From assembly GCA_945862025.1 (NCBI GenBank), contig CAMAWU010000010.1, positions 1-34,208 on the forward strand: a stretch of 34,208 nt of DNA. The letters are read 5' to 3'. The notes beneath the pieces are model-generated. The model ran no database searches, was not told the DNA's origin, and saw only the letters and a list, made by a program, of their open reading frames with translations. Each line of letters begins with the position of its first letter. Position 1 is the stretch's first letter. Below, piece by piece: positions 1 through 7,737 of this stretch. The DNA is from Ferrithrix thermotolerans DSM 19514 (lineage in GTDB: Bacteria; Actinomycetota; Acidimicrobiia; Acidimicrobiales; Ilumatobacteraceae). The position numbers and the translations under genes were made by a program.

Positions 1-6
1 TAAAAA

Positions 7-768
7 TTACTTAACGATGTAAGTAATCGTCTTTATCATTTGATCAAGATTCTTTGAGCCTTCGGCTGAAAGTGTGACTGAACAAATGCCAGGCTTCCTG
101 AACTCAATCTTGACACTTGAAGTGCCAGTTGTTGTGCAGATTGAACGAGTCTCAGGACTTGTCACCAATACTTGTTGACCTTTTGATGTCACAAGTTTGC
201 TAGCGCTGATTGAAACTGAAGTGCCGGCTTTATATTTTGCGCCGTCTTTTTTGAGACCAAGACTCGCAACCGTCACATCTTGGGTTGGCAAAAACTTTAA
301 CGGTACAACCGTGTCAAGAGTAGTGTCTGTTATTCCGCGGTGGTCACGATAAACAAAAATTGAGCAGTTATTCACACCACACTCATATGTTGTACTGACT
401 TTATTTGCGTCAACTTTTGTAAAACTTGAACGCAATGTTAGGACCAATTCAGTGCTCGCCGATTGTGAACCACGCGAGGCATCAGTAGTTGCCCAAATCA
501 TTGTGCCTTGTTCTGTAAGACTGCCGTTGCAAATCAGACCAGTTGCGGCCCGTTGACCCATTTGCGCCTTAAAACACTGCGAGATATACACGCCTTGCCC
601 AGCAGGAATGCTCGACAATTTAATTGAGACAACTTGAAGGTCAGCGAGTTTTGTAGTTTGACTTAAAGCGACGCCAACTGCAGCCGAAACGGGCGATGCA
701 ACCAGAGAGAAAGCTCCAGCGGAAACTAAAAGCGCGAGTGCTGTGCGAAGTATTGATTTGCTTTTCAT
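7..768 (-). CDS. Secreted protein with neocarzinostatin-like domain
   Basis: The 253-residue product begins with a Sec signal peptide (about residues 1-29, ending near SPVSAA) and is predicted to be exported. Residues about 30-165 resemble the neocarzinostatin/enediyne-apoprotein Ig fold. They have a first Cys pair (SQCF...LICNG) and a second pair spaced C-X4-C (ECGVNNCSIF), followed by DHRGITDTTLDTVVPLKF. The closing motif DHxxxTDxTxDxxVP recurs in the protein encoded just upstream. Residues about 170-253 look like a second beta-rich domain with two Cys (SICTTTG and PGICSVTL), similar to Ig-like repeats of actinobacterial surface proteins. The ATG is preceded by an AAAGGA ribosome site. It lies 45 bases after the lipoprotein gene, probably in one operon divergent from the haem importer. 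A role in haem or ligand capture is inferred only from that position. Confidence 0.7.
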   Translation of the reverse strand: MKSKSILRTALALLVSAGAFSLVASPVSAAVGVALSQTTKLADLQVVSIKLSSIPAGQGVYISQCFKAQMGQRAATGLICNGSLTEQGTMIWATTDASRGSQSASTELVLTLRSSFTKVDANKVSTTYECGVNNCSIFVYRDHRGITDTTLDTVVPLKFLPTQDVTVASLGLKKDGAKYKAGTSVSISASKLVTSKGQQVLVTSPETRSICTTTGTSSVKIEFRKPGICSVTLSAEGSKNLDQMIKTITYIVK

Positions 769-813
769 ATAAAAATCCTTTGTATCGGGGGGTGCTACAA
801 AATAATTAATTAG

Positions 814-1485
814 CTATGGATTCGTGTTAAATGTGATCGGAACAAAAACATCTTGCGTTCGATCTGTGTACCGCAGATGATCAGAACGGGTCACCACACC
901 ACACTTAACTAAAGTGCAATCTAAGTCTCCGCTCTTTGCAACAACGAGCACCGTTATGTTAAACGAACCGTCAGGCTGAAACTCAGTTGTGAGACCGATT
1001 GCATAGCTCGGCGGATTCGAACTAACCCAAACTGAACTCGGCGACGAACCGTCGATATTTATCCCACCAACACAAGTAGATTGCGGTCCTGGTGCCGCTT
1101 GAGTGCAAACAATTACATACACACCTTTTGTAATGTCATAACCCGATCCACGTACTGTGACGGAAGTCCCATTTGGATTTAAGTTTGTTGTCTGACTTAC
1201 CGTAAGTTTTGGACGACCAATTGTGGTTTGGTTTGAAACTGAAGTTGATACTTGCTTTTGTGGAACTGAAGGCAAAACTAACGTCGTCCCCGTAGTTGCA
1301 ACTACCGGCAGAGATTCGGTCGGACTCGTACTCGCCGCTGACGTTGTTGTCGCTGAACCCACCGAACTTGCAGTGCTAGTTGAACTTGAAGTAGCCACTG
1401 TTGTTTGAGCTGTTTGAGTGGTTTGGGTCGCCGATGAACAACCACCAATTAAAACTGTCATCAGCAACGGAGCGACAAATTTCAT
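814..1485 (-). CDS. Lipoprotein with Ser/Thr linker and neocarzinostatin-like domain
   Basis: I place the start at the ATG giving MKFVAPLLMTVLIGGCSS, because this is a clean lipoprotein signal with lipobox IGGC. The ORF track's GTG start, ten codons earlier, puts non-signal residues in front. A Ser/Thr-rich low-complexity linker of about 70 residues follows, as in cell-wall-spanning surface lipoproteins. The last 120 or so residues match the neocarzinostatin family order: a GTSVTVRGSGY strand, Cys pair (VIVCTQ...STCVGG), a long beta segment, LDCTLVKCGV (C-X4-C), then DHLRYTDRTQDVFVPITF at the C-terminus. Enediyne apoproteins use this fold to hold a chromophore; no enediyne genes occur here. 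The protein is probably a membrane-anchored ligand-binding protein. It is divergent from hmuT, separated by 65 bases. Confidence 0.72.
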   Translation of the reverse strand: MKFVAPLLMTVLIGGCSSATQTTQTAQTTVATSSSTSTASSVGSATTTSAASTSPTESLPVVATTGTTLVLPSVPQKQVSTSVSNQTTIGRPKLTVSQTTNLNPNGTSVTVRGSGYDITKGVYVIVCTQAAPGPQSTCVGGINIDGSSPSSVWVSSNPPSYAIGLTTEFQPDGSFNITVLVVAKSGDLDCTLVKCGVVTRSDHLRYTDRTQDVFVPITFNTNP

Positions 1486-1493
1486 CTCCGCAA

Positions 1494-1499
1494 ATTCTA
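1494..1499 (-). promoter_or_regulatory. Candidate -10 element (TAGAAT), leaderless start
   Basis: TAGAAT lies exactly eight bases before the ATG at 1485, so transcription would begin at or next to the start codon. No convincing -35 hexamer was found at 17-18 bases. The same TAnnnT plus 7-8 base arrangement occurs before several other operon-first genes in the window. Confidence 0.4.
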
Positions 1500-1550
1500 C
1501 CAATCTGCATCGCACTAGTAGATTGAAAAGGCTATGGCCAAAGGTGAGAT

Positions 1551-2618
1551 GTGACGAAAAGCCTTAATCAGCGAACCTGTATTAACAGCACAACTCGCTC
1601 AATCCTGATGCTTATTTTCGCAGTCGCTTTCACTCAAGCAGCAACGTCTTGCACCAATTCAAGTTCAAAATCAACGCCAACAACAAGCATCCCAAGTTCG
1701 TTAACCGCACGACCAATTGTGATTGCTGCAGCAGATTTTGAACTACCAATTACCGACAATGCGAAATCCAAACTTCCCGTAACTGTCAAATCTGCAGACG
1801 ACCAAACTGTCACGGTCACTGACACTTCACGAATAATTGTTTTAAATGATGCGATCGCAGAAATTGTCATCTCACTCGGATTTTTTGAAAACATCATCGG
1901 TCGTGACGCCACGACGACTCTCGAAATGCTTAAAGCGATTCCAAAAGTGAGTAGTGGACACGATGTCAGTGCCGAAAGCGTGCTGGCATTAAGTCCGACA
2001 CTGATAATCGGTGATACTCGATCTGGGCCACCGGAAGCAATACAACAATTGCGAGGCGCAGGCGTATCAATTTTACTCGCTCCAGAAGTTTGGCAACTAA
2101 GTGATATCGCACCACGAATTTCACTTATCGCCGAGGCTCTTGGCGTTAAAGAATCTGGACAGAAACTTCTTCAAGAAACTCAAACACAAATAGATCAGGC
2201 ACTCACCGAATCAAAAACAAATCAGATAAATCCGCGTGTTGCATTTTTGTATGTCCGCGGAACCGCTTCGGTTTTTCTACTTGGCGGCAAGGGATCTGGT
2301 GCCGACGAAATGATTCGCGCGGCTGGAGGTATCGATGTCGGGACTGATCTGGGTCTGGCGTCTTTCACTCCACTAACTACCGAGGCAATCGTCAAAGCAA
2401 ATCCTGACATTCTTGTTGTGCTATCGCTTGGTCTTAAATCAGTAGGCGGAATCGACGGCCTGCTTGAACTCCCCGGAATCGCTCAAACTCCTGCTGCCCG
2501 AAATCGATCTGTGATTGCGATTGATGACGACTTGCTATTCTCTTTTGGGCCACGAACCGGATCACTAATTGTTCGTTTATCTGATTCTTTTGGCGCAATA
2601 ATGAAACCTGCTAACTAG
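1551..2618 (+). CDS. hmuT: Haem ABC transporter substrate-binding lipoprotein
   Basis: The 355-residue periplasmic-binding-protein-type lipoprotein starts at GTG behind a good ribosome site (AAGGTGAG). The N-terminal hydrophobic segment ends in AATSC, a passable lipobox with Cys34. The body has the two-lobed class III binding-protein pattern (RIIVLNDAIAEIVISLGF, then VLALSPTLIIGD) typical of HmuT/FhuD/BtuF. HmuT of Corynebacterium binds haem through a His and a Tyr with an Arg two residues after the Tyr. Here His137 (SSGHDV) and Tyr234 with Arg236 (FLYVRG) sit at almost the same spacing, which supports haem rather than siderophore or cobalamin. It is followed 16 bases later by the permease gene, so hmuTUV forms one operon. 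Confidence is high for an iron/haem-class binding protein and moderate for haem specifically. Confidence 0.85.
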   Translation: MTKSLNQRTCINSTTRSILMLIFAVAFTQAATSCTNSSSKSTPTTSIPSSLTARPIVIAAADFELPITDNAKSKLPVTVKSADDQTVTVTDTSRIIVLNDAIAEIVISLGFFENIIGRDATTTLEMLKAIPKVSSGHDVSAESVLALSPTLIIGDTRSGPPEAIQQLRGAGVSILLAPEVWQLSDIAPRISLIAEALGVKESGQKLLQETQTQIDQALTESKTNQINPRVAFLYVRGTASVFLLGGKGSGADEMIRAAGGIDVGTDLGLASFTPLTTEAIVKANPDILVVLSLGLKSVGGIDGLLELPGIAQTPAARNRSVIAIDDDLLFSFGPRTGSLIVRLSDSFGAIMKPAN

Positions 2619-2634
2619 AAAATCAACACATCAA

Positions 2635-3669
2635 ATGAACGACATCCGACGCATCAACCCAAAAATAGTTGGGATTGTATTAACTCTTACATTGATAGTT
2701 GTAGTTCTCAACGCACTTACAACTGGCGCCTACACAATTTCGTTTAATGAGTTGATCAAAGTTTTGTTTGAAGGGCCAACACACACCACTGGCACAGACA
2801 GTGTGAGCCATGCCGTGTTTTGGAATGTACGTTTACCACGAGTGATTCTGGCAATTATCGTTGGGGCATCACTAGCAGTCGCTGGCGTTGTAATGCAGGG
2901 AATCTTTCGTAATCCACTTGCCGAACCTGCAACAGTCGGTGTTTCAGGTGGCGCGGCAGTCGGAGCCGTGATTGCAATCACGCTTGGATTGAGCAAAGTT
3001 CCAATGGGTGTGCAACTCTCTGCTTTCATCGGCGGCACTTTGGCGACGGCCGTCGTTTACGGTTTATCACGCATCGATGGTAAAACCGATGTTGTCACTT
3101 TGATCTTGACCGGAATTGCGATCAACGCATTGTCGGGTGCGTTAATTGGTCTCGCGGTTTTCGTTGCAGATGATGATCAGATTCGTACTGTCACATTTTG
3201 GAGTCTCGGTTCACTTGGTCTTGCAACATGGCGAGCCGTGGCGATGGTCTTACCACTTGCGATTATTGGCATCGCTCTCACTACCCGATATACCCGCACA
3301 CTTGATCTGATGGCGCTCGGTGACAGGGCTGCAGCACATGTTGGTGTGCCCGTCGAGCGAGTGCGTTTGCAAACAGTTGCAATTGTTGGTTTGCTCGCGT
3401 CGAGCGCCGTTGCTGCTACCGGCATTATTGCTTTCGTTGGATTAATCGTGCCGCATATTTTGCGTCTCGTGCTCGGGCCCAAGCATCGCGATTTGTTGTG
3501 GGCCGCAGCATTGCTTGGTGCAATTGTCACGCTTCTCGCCGACCTTGCTGCCCGCACATTGCTCTCTCCAGCAGAATTGCCTCTTGGCGTGCTCACGGCA
3601 TTAATCGGTGCACCATTCTTTTTGTGGCTGTTGCGCAAGATGCGTTCAAGCGAAAGTAGTTGGACGTGA
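2635..3669 (+). CDS. hmuU: Haem ABC transporter permease (FecCD family)
   Basis: This 344-residue polytopic membrane protein has the FecCD/BtuC permease pattern. A first transmembrane helix lies near residues 10-30. The family signature VMQGIFRNPLAEPATVG is near residue 86, the coupling region ends in FVGLIVPHILRL, and the C-terminus has LGVLTALIGAPFFLWLLRK. Length and hydropathy fit the usual 9-10 helix subunit that works as a homodimer. It would pass the ligand delivered by the lipoprotein across the membrane. No strong ribosome site precedes the ATG, so it is probably translationally linked to hmuT. Its 3' end overlaps the ATPase gene. Substrate assignment rests on the His/Tyr ligands of HmuT. 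Confidence 0.87.
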   Translation: MNDIRRINPKIVGIVLTLTLIVVVLNALTTGAYTISFNELIKVLFEGPTHTTGTDSVSHAVFWNVRLPRVILAIIVGASLAVAGVVMQGIFRNPLAEPATVGVSGGAAVGAVIAITLGLSKVPMGVQLSAFIGGTLATAVVYGLSRIDGKTDVVTLILTGIAINALSGALIGLAVFVADDDQIRTVTFWSLGSLGLATWRAVAMVLPLAIIGIALTTRYTRTLDLMALGDRAAAHVGVPVERVRLQTVAIVGLLASSAVAATGIIAFVGLIVPHILRLVLGPKHRDLLWAAALLGAIVTLLADLAARTLLSPAELPLGVLTALIGAPFFLWLLRKMRSSESSWT

Positions 3670-4448
3670 ACCTTGTCTCAAACCCAATAATTAAATGTGA
3701 AAATGTTTCGGTAGTGCGTGGCGAGACGACGATTCTTCAAGACGTTTCACTGCAAGCCAATCAAGGTGAGTTGATTGCGATTCTCGGACCAAACGGCGCA
3801 GGCAAATCAACGTTGCTTGGAGTACTTGCCGGAGATCTGATACCAAATTCTGGAACCGTCAATTTTGGCGGAGACCAAATTTCATCGCTCACAAAACGCG
3901 AACTTGCGCTGCGTCGCGCGGTTCTACCACAACAAGTAACAGTTTCGTTTCCGTTCAGTGTCGAAGAAGTTGTTGAAATGGGACGAGGCCCGAAACAAAC
4001 AGGCGCTGACCAAGACCTGATCGAGATGGCGATGAAACGAGTTGATGTACTTGAAATGCGAACTCGGCTTTATCGGTCGCTCTCAATTGGCGAGCAGGCT
4101 CGTGTCTCAATGGCGAGAATTTTGGCCCAAGATACGCCGTTGCTATTGCTTGATGAGCCAACTGCCGTTTTGGATATTGGCCAACAAGAAAAACTGATGA
4201 GAATTGTGCGATCACTAGTTGACGACGGTCGAACAGTTATTGCGGTGTTTCACGACCTCAATGTGGCGATGTCATTTGCCGATCGTGTTGTGCTGTTACA
4301 AAAAGGCAAACAGGTTGCAACTGGCGCACCGCGTGAAACAATGACCGCAGAAACTCTGAGCAACATTTACGAACACAAAATCGATGTAATTACTGTTAAC
4401 GATGACACTGGTCCAGTTGTGATTCCATCGCCGCGCGACCGAATCTAG
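3660..4448 (+). CDS. hmuV: Haem ABC transporter ATP-binding protein
   Basis: The 262-residue ABC ATPase has Walker A GPNGAGKST (about residues 43-51), a Q-loop in LPQQVTVSF, a signature written LSIGEQARVSMAR (141-153) instead of LSGGQ, Walker B LLLLDEPTAVLD, and switch His in VFHDLN. The LSxGE variant is common in HmuV/FecE-type ATPases. It overlaps hmuU by ten bases if the TTG start is used. An alternative GTG six bases downstream would overlap the hmuU stop as GTGA and is equally credible. The TAG stop shares a palindromic CTAG with the convergent mycoredoxin gene. It energises the haem-type importer. Confidence 0.87.
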   Translation: MDVNLVSNPIIKCENVSVVRGETTILQDVSLQANQGELIAILGPNGAGKSTLLGVLAGDLIPNSGTVNFGGDQISSLTKRELALRRAVLPQQVTVSFPFSVEEVVEMGRGPKQTGADQDLIEMAMKRVDVLEMRTRLYRSLSIGEQARVSMARILAQDTPLLLLDEPTAVLDIGQQEKLMRIVRSLVDDGRTVIAVFHDLNVAMSFADRVVLLQKGKQVATGAPRETMTAETLSNIYEHKIDVITVNDDTGPVVIPSPRDRI

Positions 4449-4702
4449 TTAGTTGCGAGCGAACTTAGTTTCTCTTTTACTTTTGCAACAGACGGATTCG
4501 TCATCGCTTCACCGTCAGAAAATACAAGCGTCGGAACAGTTTGATTGCCGTTGTTTACACGCTCGACTATCGCCACAGCGTCTGGACTTTGTTCTAAATC
4601 AATTTCAGTGAACTCGATTCCGTCGGCATTTAGCATCGCCTTTAGTCGCTTGCAGTAGCCGCACCACTGAGTGCTGTACATCACGAAATTGTTTGTTTGC
4701 AT
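4445..4702 (-). CDS. mrx1: Mycoredoxin (glutaredoxin-like)
   Basis: The 85-residue thioredoxin-fold protein has active site WCGYCKRLK (Cys14, Cys17), a cis-proline motif TVPTLVF, and a C-terminal TNPS segment. CGYC together with RLK and NGNQTVPT is the pattern of actinobacterial mycoredoxin-1 and differs from the CPYC of classical glutaredoxins. Mycoredoxins reduce mixed disulfides with mycothiol, so a mycothiol-producing actinobacterium is implied. It is the last gene of a minus-strand set (FAD oxidase, AlkB, mycoredoxin) with a 16-base gap to alkB. Its stop codon overlaps that of hmuV. Confidence 0.9.
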   Translation of the reverse strand: MQTNNFVMYSTQWCGYCKRLKAMLNADGIEFTEIDLEQSPDAVAIVERVNNGNQTVPTLVFSDGEAMTNPSVAKVKEKLSSLATN

Positions 4703-4718
4703 GCGAAGAATTCTAGTT

Positions 4719-5315
4719 CTAAAAATTTTCGATTACGCAGCGAAAAGTTAAGTTGATACGTGGCTCATTGACTCGCTTGGTCTTTGCTACTTGATGCACC
4801 CAACAGTGCTGCGACTTTCCTGCCATAACCAACAGACTTCCCGATTCAAGTTGAATCTTGATCGTCTCGCCAGTTTTGCGGTGACGCATGTCAAAGCGAC
4901 GGGTCGCGCCAAGACTGACCGAAGCAATTGTTGGCTCTGGCCCGTTACAAGCCTCGTTATCAGAGTGCCAACCGAGACCGTCTTGACCGTTGCGATAGAA
5001 GTTGACGAGCACAGAGTTGAACGTTGCATTTGTAACTTCAGCACATCTGTTGCGAATATCACTGAGTATTTCTGAAAACGGCTGCGCGCGGCGCATTACA
5101 CCCGAATATTTGTAACCTTCACCAAGTTCGTTGTGCCAAGTTGAGAGCCTCGGTTCAAGAACGGTGTTGCCGAAAATTGTTATCTCGGGTTGCTCCCAAT
5201 CATTTTCAGTTTTAATTTGGTTGAAGGCCTGCGCAGCAAAGTCAGCAGAAAGAAAATCTTTAAATAAAGTTGCAGTGCCGTCAAAGGGCAAAAATTGTTG
5301 GGTCGTCAGGTGCAC
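4719..5315 (-). CDS. alkB: AlkB-family 2-oxoglutarate/Fe(II) DNA/RNA demethylase
   Basis: The 198-residue protein has the AlkB double-stranded beta-helix features. The iron-binding HxD is His117-Ser-Asp119 (GLGWHSDNE), the distal histidine is His174 (WVHQVAK), and RINLTFR (186-192) binds 2-oxoglutarate. SLGATRRFDMRHR and the aromatic VNFYRNGQDG stretch resemble the ALKBH2/3-like bacterial branch more than E. coli AlkB. It removes alkyl groups (1-methyladenine, 3-methylcytosine) from nucleic acids oxidatively. Translation starts at GTG, 14 bases after the FAD oxidase stop. No strong ribosome site is visible, so coupling to the upstream gene is likely. The full domain is present. Confidence 0.9.
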   Translation of the reverse strand: MHLTTQQFLPFDGTATLFKDFLSADFAAQAFNQIKTENDWEQPEITIFGNTVLEPRLSTWHNELGEGYKYSGVMRRAQPFSEILSDIRNRCAEVTNATFNSVLVNFYRNGQDGLGWHSDNEACNGPEPTIASVSLGATRRFDMRHRKTGETIKIQLESGSLLVMAGKSQHCWVHQVAKTKRVNEPRINLTFRCVIENF

Positions 5316-5329
5316 TAGTTACAGGCCAG

Positions 5330-6709
5330 TTAAAAATTACTTAGAGAAACTTCACCGACAACTTTGCCCGGATTCATAATGCCATTCGGGTCAAGAGCAA
5401 ACTTAATGGCTCTCATTGCGTCAACGGCCTCATTGCCAAGTTCGCTAATGAGATATTCAATTTTGCCGATGCCGATTCCATGCTCGCCGGTACAAGTACC
5501 TTCAAGACTTAGCGATCGATTCACAAGTCTTGTATGAAATTCTTCTAGTCGTTCAATTGCTCGATGATCTTCTGGGTCGCAAGTTAACAAAACATGAAAA
5601 TTGCCGTCGCCCACATGCCCAACAATTGGCCCAAATATTTTCGAATCGCTTAAGTCTTTTTTGGTTTCTTCAACGCATTGCGAGAGTTTCGAAATCGGCA
5701 CACAAACATCTGTCGAAAATATACGACCATTAGGTTGATGCGCCCTGCACGCCAGACCAGCGTCGTGTCTTGCCTGCCATAACTTGCGTCGCTCGGCTTC
5801 GTCAGTTGTCTGCAAAAATCCGCCTCCGCCGTGCCGCTCAAGAATCTCTCTAGCTTGGGCAATGTCAATCGCAGTCGATTCGGCTGACCCATGAAATTCA
5901 AGCAATAAAAGATCTTTTTCTGGCAGGTCCGTATTCGAATATCGATTAACTGCGACCACTGCATCTTGATCGACGAGTTCAATTCGGGCAACATCCACGC
6001 CTAGTTGTATGACTTCAATTACGCCGTCAACGGCTTCACGGACAGTTTCAAATTGCATTGTTGCAGATGCGATAACTTCAGGAATACCAAAAAGTCGCAA
6101 AGTTAATTCTGTGATTACGCCGAGTGTGCCTTCTGAGCCAACGAAGAGATGCGTCAGGTCGTAACCAGCAGAAGTTTTTCGAGCACGACGTGATGTTGTG
6201 ATCACTTCTCCATTTGCGGTTACGACAGTAAGACTCATCACAAGTTGCTTCATTGCGCCGTATTTAACTGTCGTCGTTCCAGATGCACCCGTTGAAGCCA
6301 TACCACCCAAAGTTGCATCAGCACCTGGATCAACCGGAAAGAACAATCCATAACGCGATAAATATTCATTTAGTTGTTTGCGGCGCACACCGGGCTGGAT
6401 AGTGCAGTCAAGATCTTCGCCACTGACTCGCAAGATTTTGTCCATCTGTGAAAGGTCGAGCGATACTCCACCACGAATTGGCGTGCTGTTGCCTTCAAGC
6501 GAAGTACCGGCACCCCAAGCAACAACCGGAGTTTGATGCGCGTTGCAAATTTTTAATGTTGTCGCTACGTCTTGCGTGCAGGTGGCAAATACAACTGCAT
6601 CAGGCAAAGTTGGCGTATGAAAACTTTCGTCTTTTGAGTGATGCTCACGAATCGTGTCGTTGACGCTCACCTTCTGGCCAAGCGCCGCCCTTAATTCGTC
6701 AATCACCAC
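5330..6709 (-). CDS. FAD-binding oxidase, D-lactate dehydrogenase/glycolate oxidase type
   Basis: The 459-residue flavoprotein has an N-terminal PCMH-type FAD domain (VVAWGAGTSLEGN, then PVDPGADATLGGMASTGASG, and FVGSEGTLGVITELTLRL). The C-terminal half is of the FAD-oxidase C type, with the catalytic/metal motifs GHVGDGNFH and GTCTGEHGIG. Overall it is closest to the D-lactate dehydrogenase (cytochrome, LDHD) and GlcD families, which oxidise D-2-hydroxyacids and feed electrons to the respiratory chain. The substrate cannot be decided from sequence: D-lactate, glycolate and D-2-hydroxyglutarate are all possible, and no GlcE/GlcF partners are adjacent. It begins with two consecutive GTG codons; TAAGAT lies six bases upstream of the first. 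It is the first gene of the alkB-mrx1 set. Confidence 0.83.
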   Translation of the reverse strand: MVIDELRAALGQKVSVNDTIREHHSKDESFHTPTLPDAVVFATCTQDVATTLKICNAHQTPVVAWGAGTSLEGNSTPIRGGVSLDLSQMDKILRVSGEDLDCTIQPGVRRKQLNEYLSRYGLFFPVDPGADATLGGMASTGASGTTTVKYGAMKQLVMSLTVVTANGEVITTSRRARKTSAGYDLTHLFVGSEGTLGVITELTLRLFGIPEVIASATMQFETVREAVDGVIEVIQLGVDVARIELVDQDAVVAVNRYSNTDLPEKDLLLLEFHGSAESTAIDIAQAREILERHGGGGFLQTTDEAERRKLWQARHDAGLACRAHQPNGRIFSTDVCVPISKLSQCVEETKKDLSDSKIFGPIVGHVGDGNFHVLLTCDPEDHRAIERLEEFHTRLVNRSLSLEGTCTGEHGIGIGKIEYLISELGNEAVDAMRAIKFALDPNGIMNPGKVVGEVSLSNF

Positions 6710-6765
6710 ATCTTGATCTTAAACCACAAACCAATTTTTCGCTAGAAATATTGATGTAATACAGT

Positions 6766-6771
6766 TAGTGT
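6766..6771 (+). promoter_or_regulatory. Candidate -10 element (TAGTGT) before the methyltransferase gene
   Basis: TAGTGT ends eight bases before the ATG at 6780, compatible with a leaderless transcript. A competing -10-like TAATAC lies at 6757-6762 and would instead suit the upstream GTG at 6768. No clear -35 hexamer was identified, so this is a weak prediction. Confidence 0.3.
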
Positions 6772-6779
6772 TGCTGGTC

Positions 6780-7727
6780 ATGAGTTATCTCGATGTCAAA
6801 CGGCGCTTAGATGCAGGCGAAATTATCGTTATTGACGGTGGTACTGGCACCGAACTGCAACGGCGCGGTGCACAGATGGACCCATCCGCGTGGTGTGGGC
6901 CAGCCTCGCTTAACAACAGCGAGTTACTGACGCAAGTTCATCTTGACTACATCAATGCTGGTGCTGATGTGATCACTGCAAACACTTTTGCTTCATCGCG
7001 ATTAATGCTTACCCCAGCAGGATACGCAGATCAAGTAAAAGAGATCAACGAAATCGCAGTTGAAGCGGCGTTACGCGCACGCGACTTGGCGAAGTCGACA
7101 TCACCTAGTCGCAAAATTGCCGTTGCTGGTTCACTCTCGCACATGTTGTCCGTGGCTGCTGGCACTGCAAAAGTTGATCAGGCCCAAGTGCCGTCGAACG
7201 GCGAACTCGCCCACGCATTTGGTGAACTCGCAGGTATTTTGAAATCTTCTGGCGTCGATCACATCATGCTCGAAATGATGTACGAGCCAAATCGCATACC
7301 GCTTGCGTTAAATGCCGCACTTGAAACTGGTCTGCCTGTTTGGTTTGGGATGAGTGCGCGCCGCGCAAGAGACGGTCGCGCAATAAGTTTTGATCAGCAT
7401 AATGAATTTCCGCTAGAAGAGGTAACCAAGTTGATTCCAAAAACTGGTGTTGACGTGGCCGGTGTGATGCATACTGGTGCCGAGATAATTGGCGAAACAC
7501 TCGCGGCGATTCGCAAAAACTTTTCTGGCCCGCTCTCGGCATATCCAGACTCGGGCTACTTCGAAATGCCCGACTGGCGATTCGTTGATGTCATCTCACC
7601 AGATCGTCTTGAAACTTTTTACGCCGAATGGATTAATCAGGGCGCGCAACTCATCGGCGGCTGTTGCGGTCTAACCGTCGACCACATCCACGCCGCCACC
7701 CGCGCCCTAAATACGCGAATTCGCTAA
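6780..7727 (+). CDS. Homocysteine S-methyltransferase-family enzyme
   Basis: The product is a TIM-barrel protein of the homocysteine S-methyltransferase/betaine-homocysteine methyltransferase family. It has N-terminal VIDGGTGTELQRRG, central GADVITANTFASS, and C-terminal GAQLIGGCCGLT supplying two zinc-binding Cys. Family members move a methyl group from S-methylmethionine, betaine or similar donors to homocysteine. The usual third zinc Cys, in a motif like GVNCT, is replaced here by GVMHT (His235 in the long-ORF numbering), so zinc would be bound Cys2His or the activity may differ. I chose ATG 6780 over GTG 6768 because family homology starts there and a -10-like hexamer fits it. It diverges from the FAD oxidase and converges on pseI with ten bases between stops. 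Methyl-donor supply from DMSP metabolism elsewhere in the window is only a speculation. Confidence 0.8.
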   Translation: MSYLDVKRRLDAGEIIVIDGGTGTELQRRGAQMDPSAWCGPASLNNSELLTQVHLDYINAGADVITANTFASSRLMLTPAGYADQVKEINEIAVEAALRARDLAKSTSPSRKIAVAGSLSHMLSVAAGTAKVDQAQVPSNGELAHAFGELAGILKSSGVDHIMLEMMYEPNRIPLALNAALETGLPVWFGMSARRARDGRAISFDQHNEFPLEEVTKLIPKTGVDVAGVMHTGAEIIGETLAAIRKNFSGPLSAYPDSGYFEMPDWRFVDVISPDRLETFYAEWINQGAQLIGGCCGLTVDHIHAATRALNTRIR

Positions 7728-7737
7728 AGTTTGAAGA

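Noticed and set aside
1223-1408. 61-residue plus-strand ORF
   Set aside because: It is the complement of the Ser/Thr-rich linker of the lipoprotein, giving an artificial Val/Glu-rich translation.
3177-3638. 153-residue minus-strand ORF
   Set aside because: It is antisense to the conserved FecCD permease and gives a low-complexity Ala/Arg/Thr/Ser translation.
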